Part shown: positions 25,501 through 37,500 of the stretch, piece by piece
How positions within the stretch are numbered: the stretch's first letter is position 1
Layout of the letters: each line of letters starts with the position of its first letter
From: Watersipora subatra
Taxonomy: Eukaryota > Bryozoa > Gymnolaemata > Cheilostomatida > Watersiporidae
Direction: 5' to 3'
Assembly (NCBI RefSeq): GCF_963576615.1
Contig: NC_088711.1
Coordinates: 4,278,001 to 4,342,000, forward strand
DNA: 64,000 bases
Program-made: the position numbers and the translations under genes
The notes under the pieces: model-generated
What the model was told of the DNA's origin: nothing
What the model saw: the letters and a program-made list of their open reading frames with translations, nothing else
The model's database searches: none

Positions 25501-28500
25501 TGAGTGTAGTGAGTGAGAAGGTCTCCTATATATGAGTGTGGTGAGTGAGAAGGCCTCCTATATATGAGTGTAGTGAGCGAGAAGGCCTCATATATATGAT
25601 TGTAGTGAGTGAGAAGGTCTCCTATGTATGAGTGTAGTGAGCAAGAAGGCCTCCTATATATGAGTGTAGTGAGTGAGAAGGTCTCCTATATATGAGTGTG
25701 GTGAGTGAGAAGGTTTCCTATATATGAGTGTAGTGAGCGAGAAGGCCTCATATATATGATTGTAGTGAGTGAGAAGGTCTCCTATGTATGAGTGTAGTGA
25801 GCAAGAAGGCCTCCTATATATGAGTGTAGTGAGTGAGAAGGTCTCCTATATATGAGTATGGTGAGTGAGAAGGTTTCCTATATATGAGTGTAGTGAGCGA
25901 GAAGGCCTCAAATATATGATTGTAGTGAGTGAGAAGGTCTCCTATGTATGAGTGTAGTGAGCAAGAAGGCCTCCTATATATGATTGTAGTGAGTGAGAAG
26001 GTCTCCTATGTATGAGTGTAGTGAGCAAGAAGGCCTCCTATATATGAGTGTAGTGAGCGAGAAGGCCTCAAATATATGATTGTAGTGAGTGAGAAGGTCT
26101 CCTATGTATGAGTGTAGTGAGCAAGAAGGCCTCCTATATATGAGTGTAGTAAGTGAGAAGGCCTCATATATATGAGTGTAGTGAGTGAGAAGGCTTCCTA
26201 TATATGAGTGTAGTGAGTGAGAAGGTCTCCTATGTATGAGTGTAGTGAGCAAGAAGGCCTCCTATATATGAGTGTAGTGAGTGAAAAGGTCTCCTATATA
26301 TGAGTGTGGTGAGTGAGAAGGTTTCCTATATATGAGTGTAGTGAGTGAGAAGGTTTCCTATATATGAGTGTAGTGAGTGAGAAGGTCTCCTATATATGAG
26401 TGTAGTGAGTGAGAAGGCCTCATATATATGAGTGTAGTAAGTGAGAAGGTCTCATATATATGAGTGTAGTGAGCAAGAAGGCCTCCTATATATGAGTGTA
26501 GTGAGCAAGAAGGTCTCCTATATATGAGTGTAGTGAGTGAGAAGGCCTCAAATATATGAGTGTAGTGAGTGAGAAGGCCTCCTATATATGAGTGTAGTGA
26601 GCGAGAAGGCCTCAAATATATGAGTGTAGTGAGTGAGAAGGTCTCCTATATATGAGTGTAGTGAGCAAGAAGGCCTCCTATATATGAGTGTAGTGAGCAA
26701 GAAGGTCTCCTATATATGAGTGTAGTGAGCGAGAAGGTCTTCTATATCTGTGTTTTTCTAAAGACCTTTTTGCACTCTTCTCAACTTATTAGATTATCGT
26801 CTAATCACTGCGGCCTGAGGTCTAGAATCTCTGACCTGTGTACAGCAGGTAAGGTTCAATTTCCAAAAATGGTCAGCAGTGGTGACACAAATAGCATCCA
26901 ACCTTAAATTGCTCTCTGCAACTGTGTAGGTATCCTACCACTAGCCTCAGACATCTTGCTAAGATCACAGAGACATCGTTTGTTCAGCAATGCTCTTAAA
27001 AACATGTGTAGCTTCAGTTTGCAGTAAGCAAAAGCAGACACCATACTTGATCTTAAAGAGATTGCCCATACATGATGGGTGTATGACCTACTGACAGTGG
27101 ATGACAAGTGTCATCTGCTCATAGTAGGTTGCAGGATCGGCATCTGACCACGGTGTTTGACTGGTGCATCATCTGACCATAGTGAATAGCAGATGTTTTT
27201 TCTGATGACATTGGTTGACAGGCATATCAGCTGACCACAATGAGTGACAGATGTAACACCCTACACATTTGGCATGTGAATGTGCAATATCATTTCATCA
27301 ACCATTTTGATCACTGCACCTGCAGCTAACAAATGGCAGAAAACAACAATTTTCTAGACATTAATGTCCCGAGTTTCCCATAGTAGGAATAAAAATTCTT
27401 CACGGTTTCTGTTTGTGCTACCAGATTGAAATTTGGCCTACACTGTTTTTCTAATTCAAAGTACCTTAAATGAGTTTTGTGTACACTAAACATCTACTTT
27501 GGCTGTCATCTTTCTACGTCTTGTTATTGAACAGAAAAGAGAAGACAACTTGCTCGTCTGGTAGAGATAGCTCGACGAAAAGAGAAGCTGCAAGTTGATC
27601 TTTTGCACTTATCATTCGAACGAGCGGAAAGCCAGTTGCAAAATGTTTTGAGGAATCGAAAGTTTGAAGTCAAGGTAAGATAGCCCTTCAATCTAGTTAG
27701 CTGGCAGCACATCGAATAGTAGGGGATGGTGTGATAGTCTGACTAGCTCGAATAGCATTTTAACTTGTTATACAACTGGCAGCAATGTCAGCGGGGTTCG
27801 CTTTACTCGTAACTAGTTACTCTCAACTAGTAGTAAAACTGGTAGTGAATCAGCTGATAGTAGGAGGGACTTGGAGATGATTTCTCTAACTTTAGTGTTT
27901 AGTTATTATTTTGTATCGTCCAGGCATTGATGCTTATCTGTACTAGGTAAATATTGTTTGATCAATTCATGTTATAAGTGGTAAACGGTCTCATTTATAA
28001 CTTAATACAAGGCCATATATTGTAACCAAATGACCTTTTTACATATAGGTCTTTTGTTTACAATGAAAAAGTAGGGGTGAAAATCTGGAATTTGTTGTAG
28101 AATTATAGCTAAATGTTCTGTTTAGTTTTATTCAATTATATAAGGGAGTTATCCCTCTTTTGCCAGAGTTGAAGCTTGATCATTCTAGAGCAATCTGCTG
28201 TATTTACAGAGGATGTTTGGAGACCTTGTGTCAGCAGAGTCAGACTATGGCGGCAGCGGAGGCAGGCGCTGCAAGCTTGACTGGGATCGAACCCATCAGC
28301 CCGTAGAGATAAAGCTGAGCAGCCTTCGTGGAGTGCGCAACAAACTGCCAGGTGCTCAGCCTATTGCCTTGGTGTAAACAGCTCTGTGTTGTACTAGCTA
28401 TACACAATCTTAAACTACTGTTGTATTACACTGAATGGTTCTTACTAGTTTGTGTTATCTGAATTCTACTGGTAAGTTGATTGCCTTATGGTAGTTTCAT

Positions 28501-31500
28501 AAAGTTAATGCATTATTTACAATATCTGCCGTTGCAGCTGGTCGATATGTCATGATAGTGTCACTGTACAACCGACTGGGAGGTCATGTCATGCAATGGT
28601 CACAAGTAGATGGTCAGCAATGGGGTGGAGCTACACTTCCTGTTATACATGAAGGAAAGTTCTACAACAGTGAAATCAAGGTGATTAATGGTAAAATATT
28701 CGGTAGGAGTTGTCGACCCCACAAGAATTGGTGAGACAAATAACGAACTGTGATTATTTAGTTTACTGTAGGTTTTGTTTAATTCAGGCTTGCTCTATTG
28801 TAAAAAGGGTCATTTCAGGCCTACCCTACTGTACAAGGGTCAATTCAGGCCAACCCTACTGTACATGGGTCACTTCAGGCATACCCTGCTGTACATGGGT
28901 CAATTCAGGCCTACCCTACTGTACATGGGTCAATTCAGGCCTACCCTGCTGTACCTGGGCCAACTAAGTCCTGCCCTACTGTACATGGGTCAATTCAGGC
29001 CTACCCTACTGTACATGGGTCAATTCAGGCCTACCCTGCTGTACATGTGTCAATTAAGTCCTGCCCTACTGTACATGGGTCAATTCAGGCCTACCCTACT
29101 GTTACAGTAGGGTAGGCCTGAATTGACCTATGTACAGTAGGACAAAAGTACAGTACAAAAGTCAATTCAGGCTTACCCTACTGTACACGGGTCAATTCAG
29201 GTCTACCTTACTGTACACGGGTCAACTCAGGTCTACCCTACTGTACAGGAATCAACCCATTTTGACACATTTGGCACCGATGGATACTCAAAGCATTTGA
29301 TTTAGTAGTAATACTAAAGCTGATGCAATTTTGTTAATTTTCACGATTCACCAAGGTTTTAGGTTATGTATTTTGTTTGGGTATTATGGATACTATTACT
29401 TACTATGGATACAAGGGTACCTACAAGGGTGCTATGGAACCTTTGGGTACTTTTAGTATTATAGTACTACGGCTACTATGATACCATTGGTACTATGGTA
29501 CTACAGGTACTATGATACCATTGGTACTATGGTACTACAGGTACTATGATACCATTGATACTATGGTGCAATTGGTACAATGGTACTACAGGTACTATGA
29601 TACCATTGGTACTATGGTGCAATTGGTACAATGGTACTACAGGTACTATGATACCATTGGTACTATGGTACTACAGGTACTATGATACCATTAGTACTAT
29701 GGTGCAATTGGTACAATGGTACTACACCTACTATGATACCATTGATGCTATGGTGCAATTGTACTACTGGTACTATGATACCATCGGTACTACAGGTACT
29801 ATGATACCATTGGTACTATGGTACTACACATACTATAATACCATTGGTGCTATGGTACTACAGTTACTATGGTACCATTGGTACTATGGGCTTTATGGTA
29901 GTATGGGTACTTAGAGCACTTTGAGTTCTATGTCTACTTTGTGGGCTACAGATGCATTGAAGTTATCGATCGTAAAATATAAAGCAAACTGCACACTGTT
30001 TGTAAGGCAAGCGCAGCAACCAAGTTGTTTCAGCTCTACGTAGATATAGCACAAGTCTTAATTATAGATCAACCAAAGGCTCTTTACTGTCCTGCCTTCT
30101 AAGCCCTCCATACGACCCGGTATGATCATCACATTTGAGCTCTACCTTCTTAAGGGCAGTCTGCTGAACAGAGACCGAGTTGTGGCCTGGGGCTGTTTTC
30201 CCATATGTGATGGCACTTTCGAAGTGGTAGAAGGAAAGTGAGTGTTGTCATTGCCTCAATTATTAAACTCGCCATTTCTCATTTTCGTCTTAGCAATGTA
30301 CATACGTACAAATTATATGAGTACAATCTTTGCTGGTCACTAGGGTTATCAGTCTATTCAACTGAATGTCTTCAAGAAACTAGCTAATGATATACATGAT
30401 GGATGAAAACAAGACTATTTTGTTTTCTCTCAGGTACAAGGCTCCGATGTTAAGAGGAGAGATGGACATGAAGCTGGAGAAGCATAGTCAGATTGAAGAG
30501 ATCATCGCATCGGATCTGGACCACTGGCTATGCAATACCTACTTTGAGATTATTAGACTACCAAGGTACTGGCCTTGTCTGCTGCCAGCTGATAAAGGAA
30601 CTCTCAACATTTGTGCAATTTGGCAGCAGCACGTAGATAAGATTCTGGATGTTTTCTTCTCTATATTGCTCCTGCATATTTTTGTGTGGTATTTGTCATT
30701 TGTATTCAGAGACGCTAGCGAATTTTGTGAACAACCAAATGTTGGTCTATGTAGGTCATATCTTACGATGGTCCCAAAATAAGTTCCGTGGAACTGAACA
30801 AATTATTCCTGTGTGGAAATGAAATGCATAAACAGTAATCGGTTCTCTGCTGTTTGCAGATATATTGACGGGCAAAAGGAGTATGAAGTGGAACTAAAGT
30901 TCTCGTCAGCTCTTGTCAACCATCCAGATCGAGTCAACATGGATGGTGAGGAGTACAAAGACTCAGAAAATCCTATTCTAGGTTCTGTGGCTGGCAGCCA
31001 GCTGGAAGTGACCACTGCTGGCAGGTACACGAGTCCATATATATAGCTCTCCAGGTGACCATGAGCCATCTTGTTCCATGTGCATTGCGAGTACTGGTAA
31101 AGACCAATTTCAACAACTCTCAAAATATGCGTAAATAAAAAATACCTGAAGGGAGTCTACTATGAGTGGGTTTGGTAGGTCTGATGTGTAAAAGGCGAAG
31201 TCTTGTTTCTTTTCCTGACACAAGTCGGGCAGGCATATTAGTAGTAAACAAATCTTTACTGTACTAAAAGCTGTGTCCATTCGTCTGTACAAAGACATGG
31301 TGAGAGGTTAGGATAAAATATTGCTTCGTATGGGATTTGAACTCGTATCCTTGATAAGCCGTAACAAATGTGTTTATTTAGGTAGCTTGAAATGATTTAA
31401 AAACTGTTATTTCCCAAATTTTGTGCATAAAGAATGATAGATTTAGACAGGTGCTGCTAACATTATAGTGCAAGTGAGGTGACTTCTGTCGGTCAACCAG

Positions 31501-34500
31501 CAACAAACAAGACTTCCTCACTGGGCTCATGGGACAAGCGGTTTGGCGAGGATGAAGACACGGAAGATTCACGGAGCTCCAAGGAACTAAGAGAAGGTGG
31601 AGCATATACAGACAATGTGAGTACACTGTGACTGCCTTTTAGAGTATTCTCCAACTGTAGGATGAGATTCAGTCTCGCCGACTTCAGGCATCTTTGAAGT
31701 TGTCTGCTCATGATATTTTTAACTTTTAGAAGTAGCCAACTGTGCAATGAAATGTTTTTAAACTAAACTGTAGTTTGATTCATTCATTTATGTTGTCAAG
31801 ACTGCTATCAGCACACACTCCTTGTTCATCTGTGCACACCTGATGTCCATCTGTACACACCCCTTTCCATCTGCACACTCCAGTAGTCCATCTGTACACA
31901 CCCCTTTTTATCTGTACACACCCCTCTCCACTCCCAAGGATTAATTAAGTATTGAAGCAGGGTTCCCTGTTCTCCTGACTCAAACTAAGTATATTCCAAT
32001 TCTTTTAGCAATTTGAAATGAAACGGCTCTATTGAATATCTGTTCATCAAAACATATTCCGTATAAAGGAATCTTGCATGGCTAAACTCATCAAATTCAA
32101 AGCTACAATTCACCTGAATGTTTATACTAAAGATATTCATATTCACAGCTACAGTTTCTCACCACCTCGTCCTCTGAACACACTTATACATGAACTGGTT
32201 ATCTTTTTAATGATTATTATACGAGCTCCTGTTTCTTTGGTGATTACTAATCACTAATAACTTATCAGCGAATGAAAGATTCTCTTTTTCCAGCGACATG
32301 TTGTCAAGGGAGATGCGACAAGTGTCCATAGTGATCATGCACTTGAGGCAGGTGACAGCGACAGCAGCTTCGATGAAGAAGACATCTTTGTGCTTCGCAA
32401 GGGCAAGGATGAGTATGAGCCAGCTGATGACAACCTTGGTCTCTACTTTAAGGTTTTGTCTGTTACTAGCTTTCTCTTAATCATGTATTTGTTACATGTA
32501 TGTGTTGCATGTATGTGTTACGTGTATGTATGTGTTACATGTACGTATGTGATGCATGTATGTGTTGCATGTATGTGTTGCATGTATGTGTTACGTGTAT
32601 TTGTTACATGTATGTGATGCATGTATGTGTTACATGTATGTGTTACATGTATGTATGTGTTACATGTACGTGTGTGATGCATGTATGTGTTGCATGTATG
32701 TGTTGCATGTATGTGTTACGTGTATTTGTTACATGTATGTGATGCATGTATGTGTTACATGTATGTGTTACATGTACGTGTGTGATGCATGTATGTGTTG
32801 CATGAATGTGATGCATGTATGTGTTACATGTCTTTGTTACATGTATGTGTTACGTGTATTTGTTACATGTATGTGGTGCATGTACGTGTTACATGTATGT
32901 GTTACATGTATGTGTTACATATATGTGTAACGTGTACGTGTTATGTGCATGTGTTACATGTATGTGTTATGTGTATATGTTAAGTGTATGTGTTGCATGT
33001 ATGTGTTACGTGTATGTGTTACGTGCATGTATTACATGTATGTATTATGTGTATATGTTAAGTGTATGTGTTACATGCATGTGTTACATGTATGTGAAAT
33101 GAAAAAAAAATGAATAACCAATCAAGTCTCTTGGGAATTTTAGCGACATTTAAACAATCCGGTGGATATTTACACGAAGAAGCTCTACAGCTCCTTGCCA
33201 AAAGCTAACAAGTCAAAGAAGAAGCAGAAACAGAAGAAGAGCTATGCAGAGGAGCTGCAGGAGCACACCGTCAGCGTGAAGTTAGTAGCTATAGCTATCT
33301 GTTGCTACCTTTCTAGTATCCATCAAGATTGACCTAGATATGGTAGCGAAGTTGGCCAGCTGTCACTTGCTATCATTGATGTCTGGTATTCTTGTAGGTC
33401 ATCATTCTCAGAGAAAGGGCACATTGTAGAAAGAGGATGGAAAAGAGTCTCCTACTTGAGTCGAATGTTTATGGCAGAACTTGGGCTATCACAATGGAGA
33501 AGCAGAGAGTTTTGGGCCATGCTGATATTGTTCGTATTCACGTTCTTCCTAAGGATGTATTTGCATTATACAGGACAGTTTCTTTACCTCACATGGATGT
33601 CTATCCCTATCAACAGGTACGCACTCGTTTGCGGACTAAGCCATATCCAAATGTTCCATTGAAGTGAGTTAACTTTAGTCATGCTAGAAAAAAAAGACTC
33701 CACACAGAGTATTACTAACCACAGCTACATGTACTGATCAGCCTCACAGGTGTTTGACATTGAATTCATATAATCCTATTTTATAGTTGAATTCACATTG
33801 TTGTTTGTCTAAATGATGCAAACAGATAATTTTTAGCATTCTTATACAGAAGTTACCATAATTGTAGCTAATTTATTTAGTGAGGTAGGAATGTCCACTC
33901 TTTGCGGTCGTGAAGGTTTTCTTCTAAAAATTGTAGCTAGCGCATACACGTTGGGTGTCTACTGTAACATGTTAAGATCCACAACTTGGTGTCTACTGTA
34001 ACATGTCAAGCTCTGCAGTAGGGTGTCTACTGTAATGTGTTTAGTTTGAAAAGCATTCCTTTACAGCTGCAGCACTGAGGAATTGTAGAACCAACCAGAC
34101 TTGTACCACACTCATCATTTTTCTCATACTCTCTTTATACCTACAGCTTCAACTTTCTGCCATACACGGTGCACCTCAACTACCAATCAACTCTGCTACA
34201 CGTCTTGGAGGAAATGTTTGTTGTGCTTGTCGGTCCCATGACTGTCTTCCTTTTGTTCGCTATCTGTGTCACCCTCGCATGGATTTGTCAGAAGATTATG
34301 GGAACCTTTCCCGATATCGGTTGCAAATTTGTGCTAATGTTTGGCTTGCAGTCATTCTTCAACCCGATACTATTGATCATCGTCGATGCAGCGCAACAGG
34401 TAAGAGCTGGGTCTATTTTTGACTGAAATGCATTCCTTTGTATTCTTTACATGTATAATTACCACAGCACAGCTAATCTACTGCCTTGCTACTGGCTGAC

Positions 34501-37500
34501 TTCTGTCACAATGAGGGATTCATTTGTGTTCTTTAGACCTACGATTATAACAACCTGTCTACTTCTCTGCCTTTGGCTGACTTTGCTAAGATGTACTGGT
34601 ACTTCATGCGGACTCAAGGCACCGGTCTCGGTGGAGCATTTGTAACAGTTTTTCTCTACTTTTTCATCATGTTTCTGACTGCCTCTGTGCTCTACATGTA
34701 TTTCCTAAGGTGAGTAATCAGATATGTTCATCTCATTTAATTCTATAAAAGAAAAGACAACCTAGTTTTTTAACATGAATTATTTAAAAATAATGAATGT
34801 GATAACCCAATTCATTATTTCTAAATTGGGTTAAGCCTTGCAAACCAGCATCGGGTTGCAACATACAAGCGGTCAACCTGAAATGATATCTATTTAAGAC
34901 TGTTAAAGATCTTCACTTTGTTTAGAACAGGTAATCTACAGATAATTTTGTGACCTCTTGAAATATTTTTAAGTTGGTATGGTTAGCATAAAAACTACTT
35001 CATCACTCAGGTACAGTTTGTCAATCCTGTCAAACCTCAAAATATTTGTTTTACATCTCGAATCATATCTTTAGATTGTTCACCTTTCCCATAATATCTG
35101 TGCAGGCTTCACAACAATGGTCGTATGCTTGACATCTACTGGAGGCTGCACAGTCAGACAGAGCAGATGTTTATGCCATATGACCTAGAGGTATCACTGC
35201 AGGAATTTGACTACATCCGTCTGAAAGCAGAGCAGTGGAGGGGAGAGGATGGGGCCCGGCGAAAGGTTGCAGTCTATGACTATATCTGGGAAGAAGAGGA
35301 TGTGAGTTTTTTCCTGCTCGATTGACATGGAATATAAGCGGTGTACTACTGTTGTGGCAAAGAATCAACACTTTTATCACACAGTTTGGTTTTGCAAACT
35401 TTAACTGAGTAGATAACTCTCTGTACAGTTAGCTCTAGCTGAGCCGATAAAACTAACTGGGCAGATAACTTCAACTGTTTAGATAGCTTCAACTAGATAG
35501 ATAACGCTAACAAGGGAGAGAGTAGCTCTAAATGAGTGGATAACTCTATTTGGGCAGATAGCGGTAATTGAGCAGATCACTACAACTAGGCAGATAACTC
35601 TAATTCTGCAGATATCTCTAGTGTTACAAATACCTCTAGTTGTACAGCTAAGGCTAATATAACTGGTGGTTCAGTTAGAGAACATCAGCAAAACTTAGAT
35701 TTGTTTTTCAGAAGGAACTTGCAGCCTTTGATCAGGTGGTGGAAGTGACTAAAAAGCAAGAAAAGAAAAAAGAGAAGACGAGTCACATTGCAATCCATAC
35801 CCTTCACACAGATGGCTTGCGGGAACTGTATCGTCATTTTTTGGTTCTTCCAGATGGAGCGATCGTTGAGGTATTGTTTAAATGTGATGCCCATATATAA
35901 TGACTAGGTGTTGTGAACGTGATGCCCATATATAATCATTAGGTGTTGTAAATGTGATGCCCATATATAATGATTAGGTGTTGTGAACGTGATGCCCATA
36001 TATAATCATTAGGTGTTGTAAATGTGATGCCCATATATAATCATTAGGTGTTGTAAATGTGATGCCCATATATAATGATTAGGTGTTGTGAATGTGATGC
36101 CCATATATAATGATTAGGTGTTGTAAATGTGATGCCCATATATAATCATTAGGTGTTGTAAATGTGATGCCCATATATAATGATTAGGTGTTGTGAATGT
36201 GATGCCCATATATAATGATTAGGTGTTGTGAATGTGATGCCCATATATAATGATTAGGTGTTGTAAATGTGATGCCCATATATAATGATTAGGTGTTGTA
36301 AATGTGATGCCCATATATAATCACTAGGTGTTGTGAATGTGATGCCCATATATAATCACTAGGTGTTGTGAATGTGATGCCCATATATAATCATGAGGTG
36401 TTGTGAATGTGATGCCCATATATAATGATTAGGTGTTGTAAATGTGATGCCCATATATAATCATTAGGTGTTGTAAATGTGATGACCATATATAATCATG
36501 AGGTGTTGTGAATGTGATGCCCATATATAATGATTAGGTGTTGTAAATGTGATGCTCATATATAATCATTAGGTGTTGTAAATGTGATGCCCATATAAAA
36601 TGATTAGGTGTTGTGAACGTGATGCCCATATATAATCATTAGGTGTTGTAAATGTGATGCCCATATATAATGATTAGGTGTTGTGAATGTGATGCCCATA
36701 TATAATGATTAGGTGTTGTAAATGTGATGCCCATATATAATGATTAGGTGTTGTAAATGTGATGCCCATATATAATGATTAGGTGTTGTAAATGTGATGC
36801 CCATATATAATCACTAGGTGTTGTGAATGTGATGCCCATATATAATAATTAGGTGTTGTGAATGTGATGCCCATATATAATCATGAGGTGTTGTGAATGT
36901 GATGCCCATATACAATGATTAGGTGTTGTAAATGTGATGCCCATATATAATCATTAGGTGTTGTAAATGTGATGCCCATATATAATGATTAGGTGTTGTA
37001 AATGTGATGCCCATATATAATGATTAGGTGTTGTGAATGTGATGCCCATATATAATAATTAGGTGTTGTGAATGTGATGCCCATATATAATGATTAGGTG
37101 TTGTGAATGTGATGCCCATATATAATGATTAGGTGTTGTGAATGTGATGCCCATATATAATAATTAGGTGTTGTAAATGTGATGCCCATATATAATGATT
37201 AGGTGTTGTGAATGTGATGCCCATATATAATAATTAGGTGTTGTAAATGTGATGCCCATATATAATGATTAGGTGTTGTGAATGTGATGCCCATATATAA
37301 TCATGAGGTGTTGTGAATGTGATGCCCATATACAATGATTAGGTGTTGTGAATGTGATGCCCATATATAATGATTAGGTGTTGTGAATGTGATGCTCATA
37401 TATAATCATTAGGTGTTGTAAATGTGATGCCCATATATAATGATTAGGTGTTGTAAATGTGATGCCCATATATAATGATTAGGTGTTGTGAATGTGATGC

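Larger units (their letters stand above)
28210..31024 (+). other. beta-rich globular region, exons 7-11 of the membrane-protein gene
   Basis: Exons 7-11 join without frame breaks at phases 1, 0, 2 and 2. They encode alternating hydrophobic strands such as GRYVMIVSLYNRLGGHVMQW and RPGMIITFELYLLKG, followed by RVVAWGCFPICDG. The pattern (long strand, turn with LGG, exposed Trp, later EYEVELKF strand) is what a C2-like or Ig-like beta sandwich looks like. I see no calcium-binding aspartate set that would prove a C2 domain, so the fold is a suggestion only. Confidence 0.5.

Noticed and set aside
23605..26615. Minus-strand open frames reading TTLIYRRPSHSLHSYIGDLL-type repeats
   Set aside because: They come from the 32-bp satellite lacking stops in that phase. 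They lie within an intron and have no start or splice context.
23096..26745. CRISPR-like regular repeats
   Set aside because: There are no unique spacers between identical repeats. The monomers are directly contiguous and lie in a eukaryotic intron.
31320..31375. B-box-like GAGTTCAAATCCC on the minus strand, possible tRNA or SINE
   Set aside because: No A box at a suitable distance and no cloverleaf pairing were found.
32390..33102. Cys/Tyr/Val-rich open frames over the 13-bp array
   Set aside because: Several frames are open at once because the repeat has no stop. The array is intronic between two phase-matched exons.
33437..33667. 76-codon frame in exon 15 region
   Set aside because: It is a shadow of exon 15, whose true frame carries the first membrane helix and joins both neighbours.
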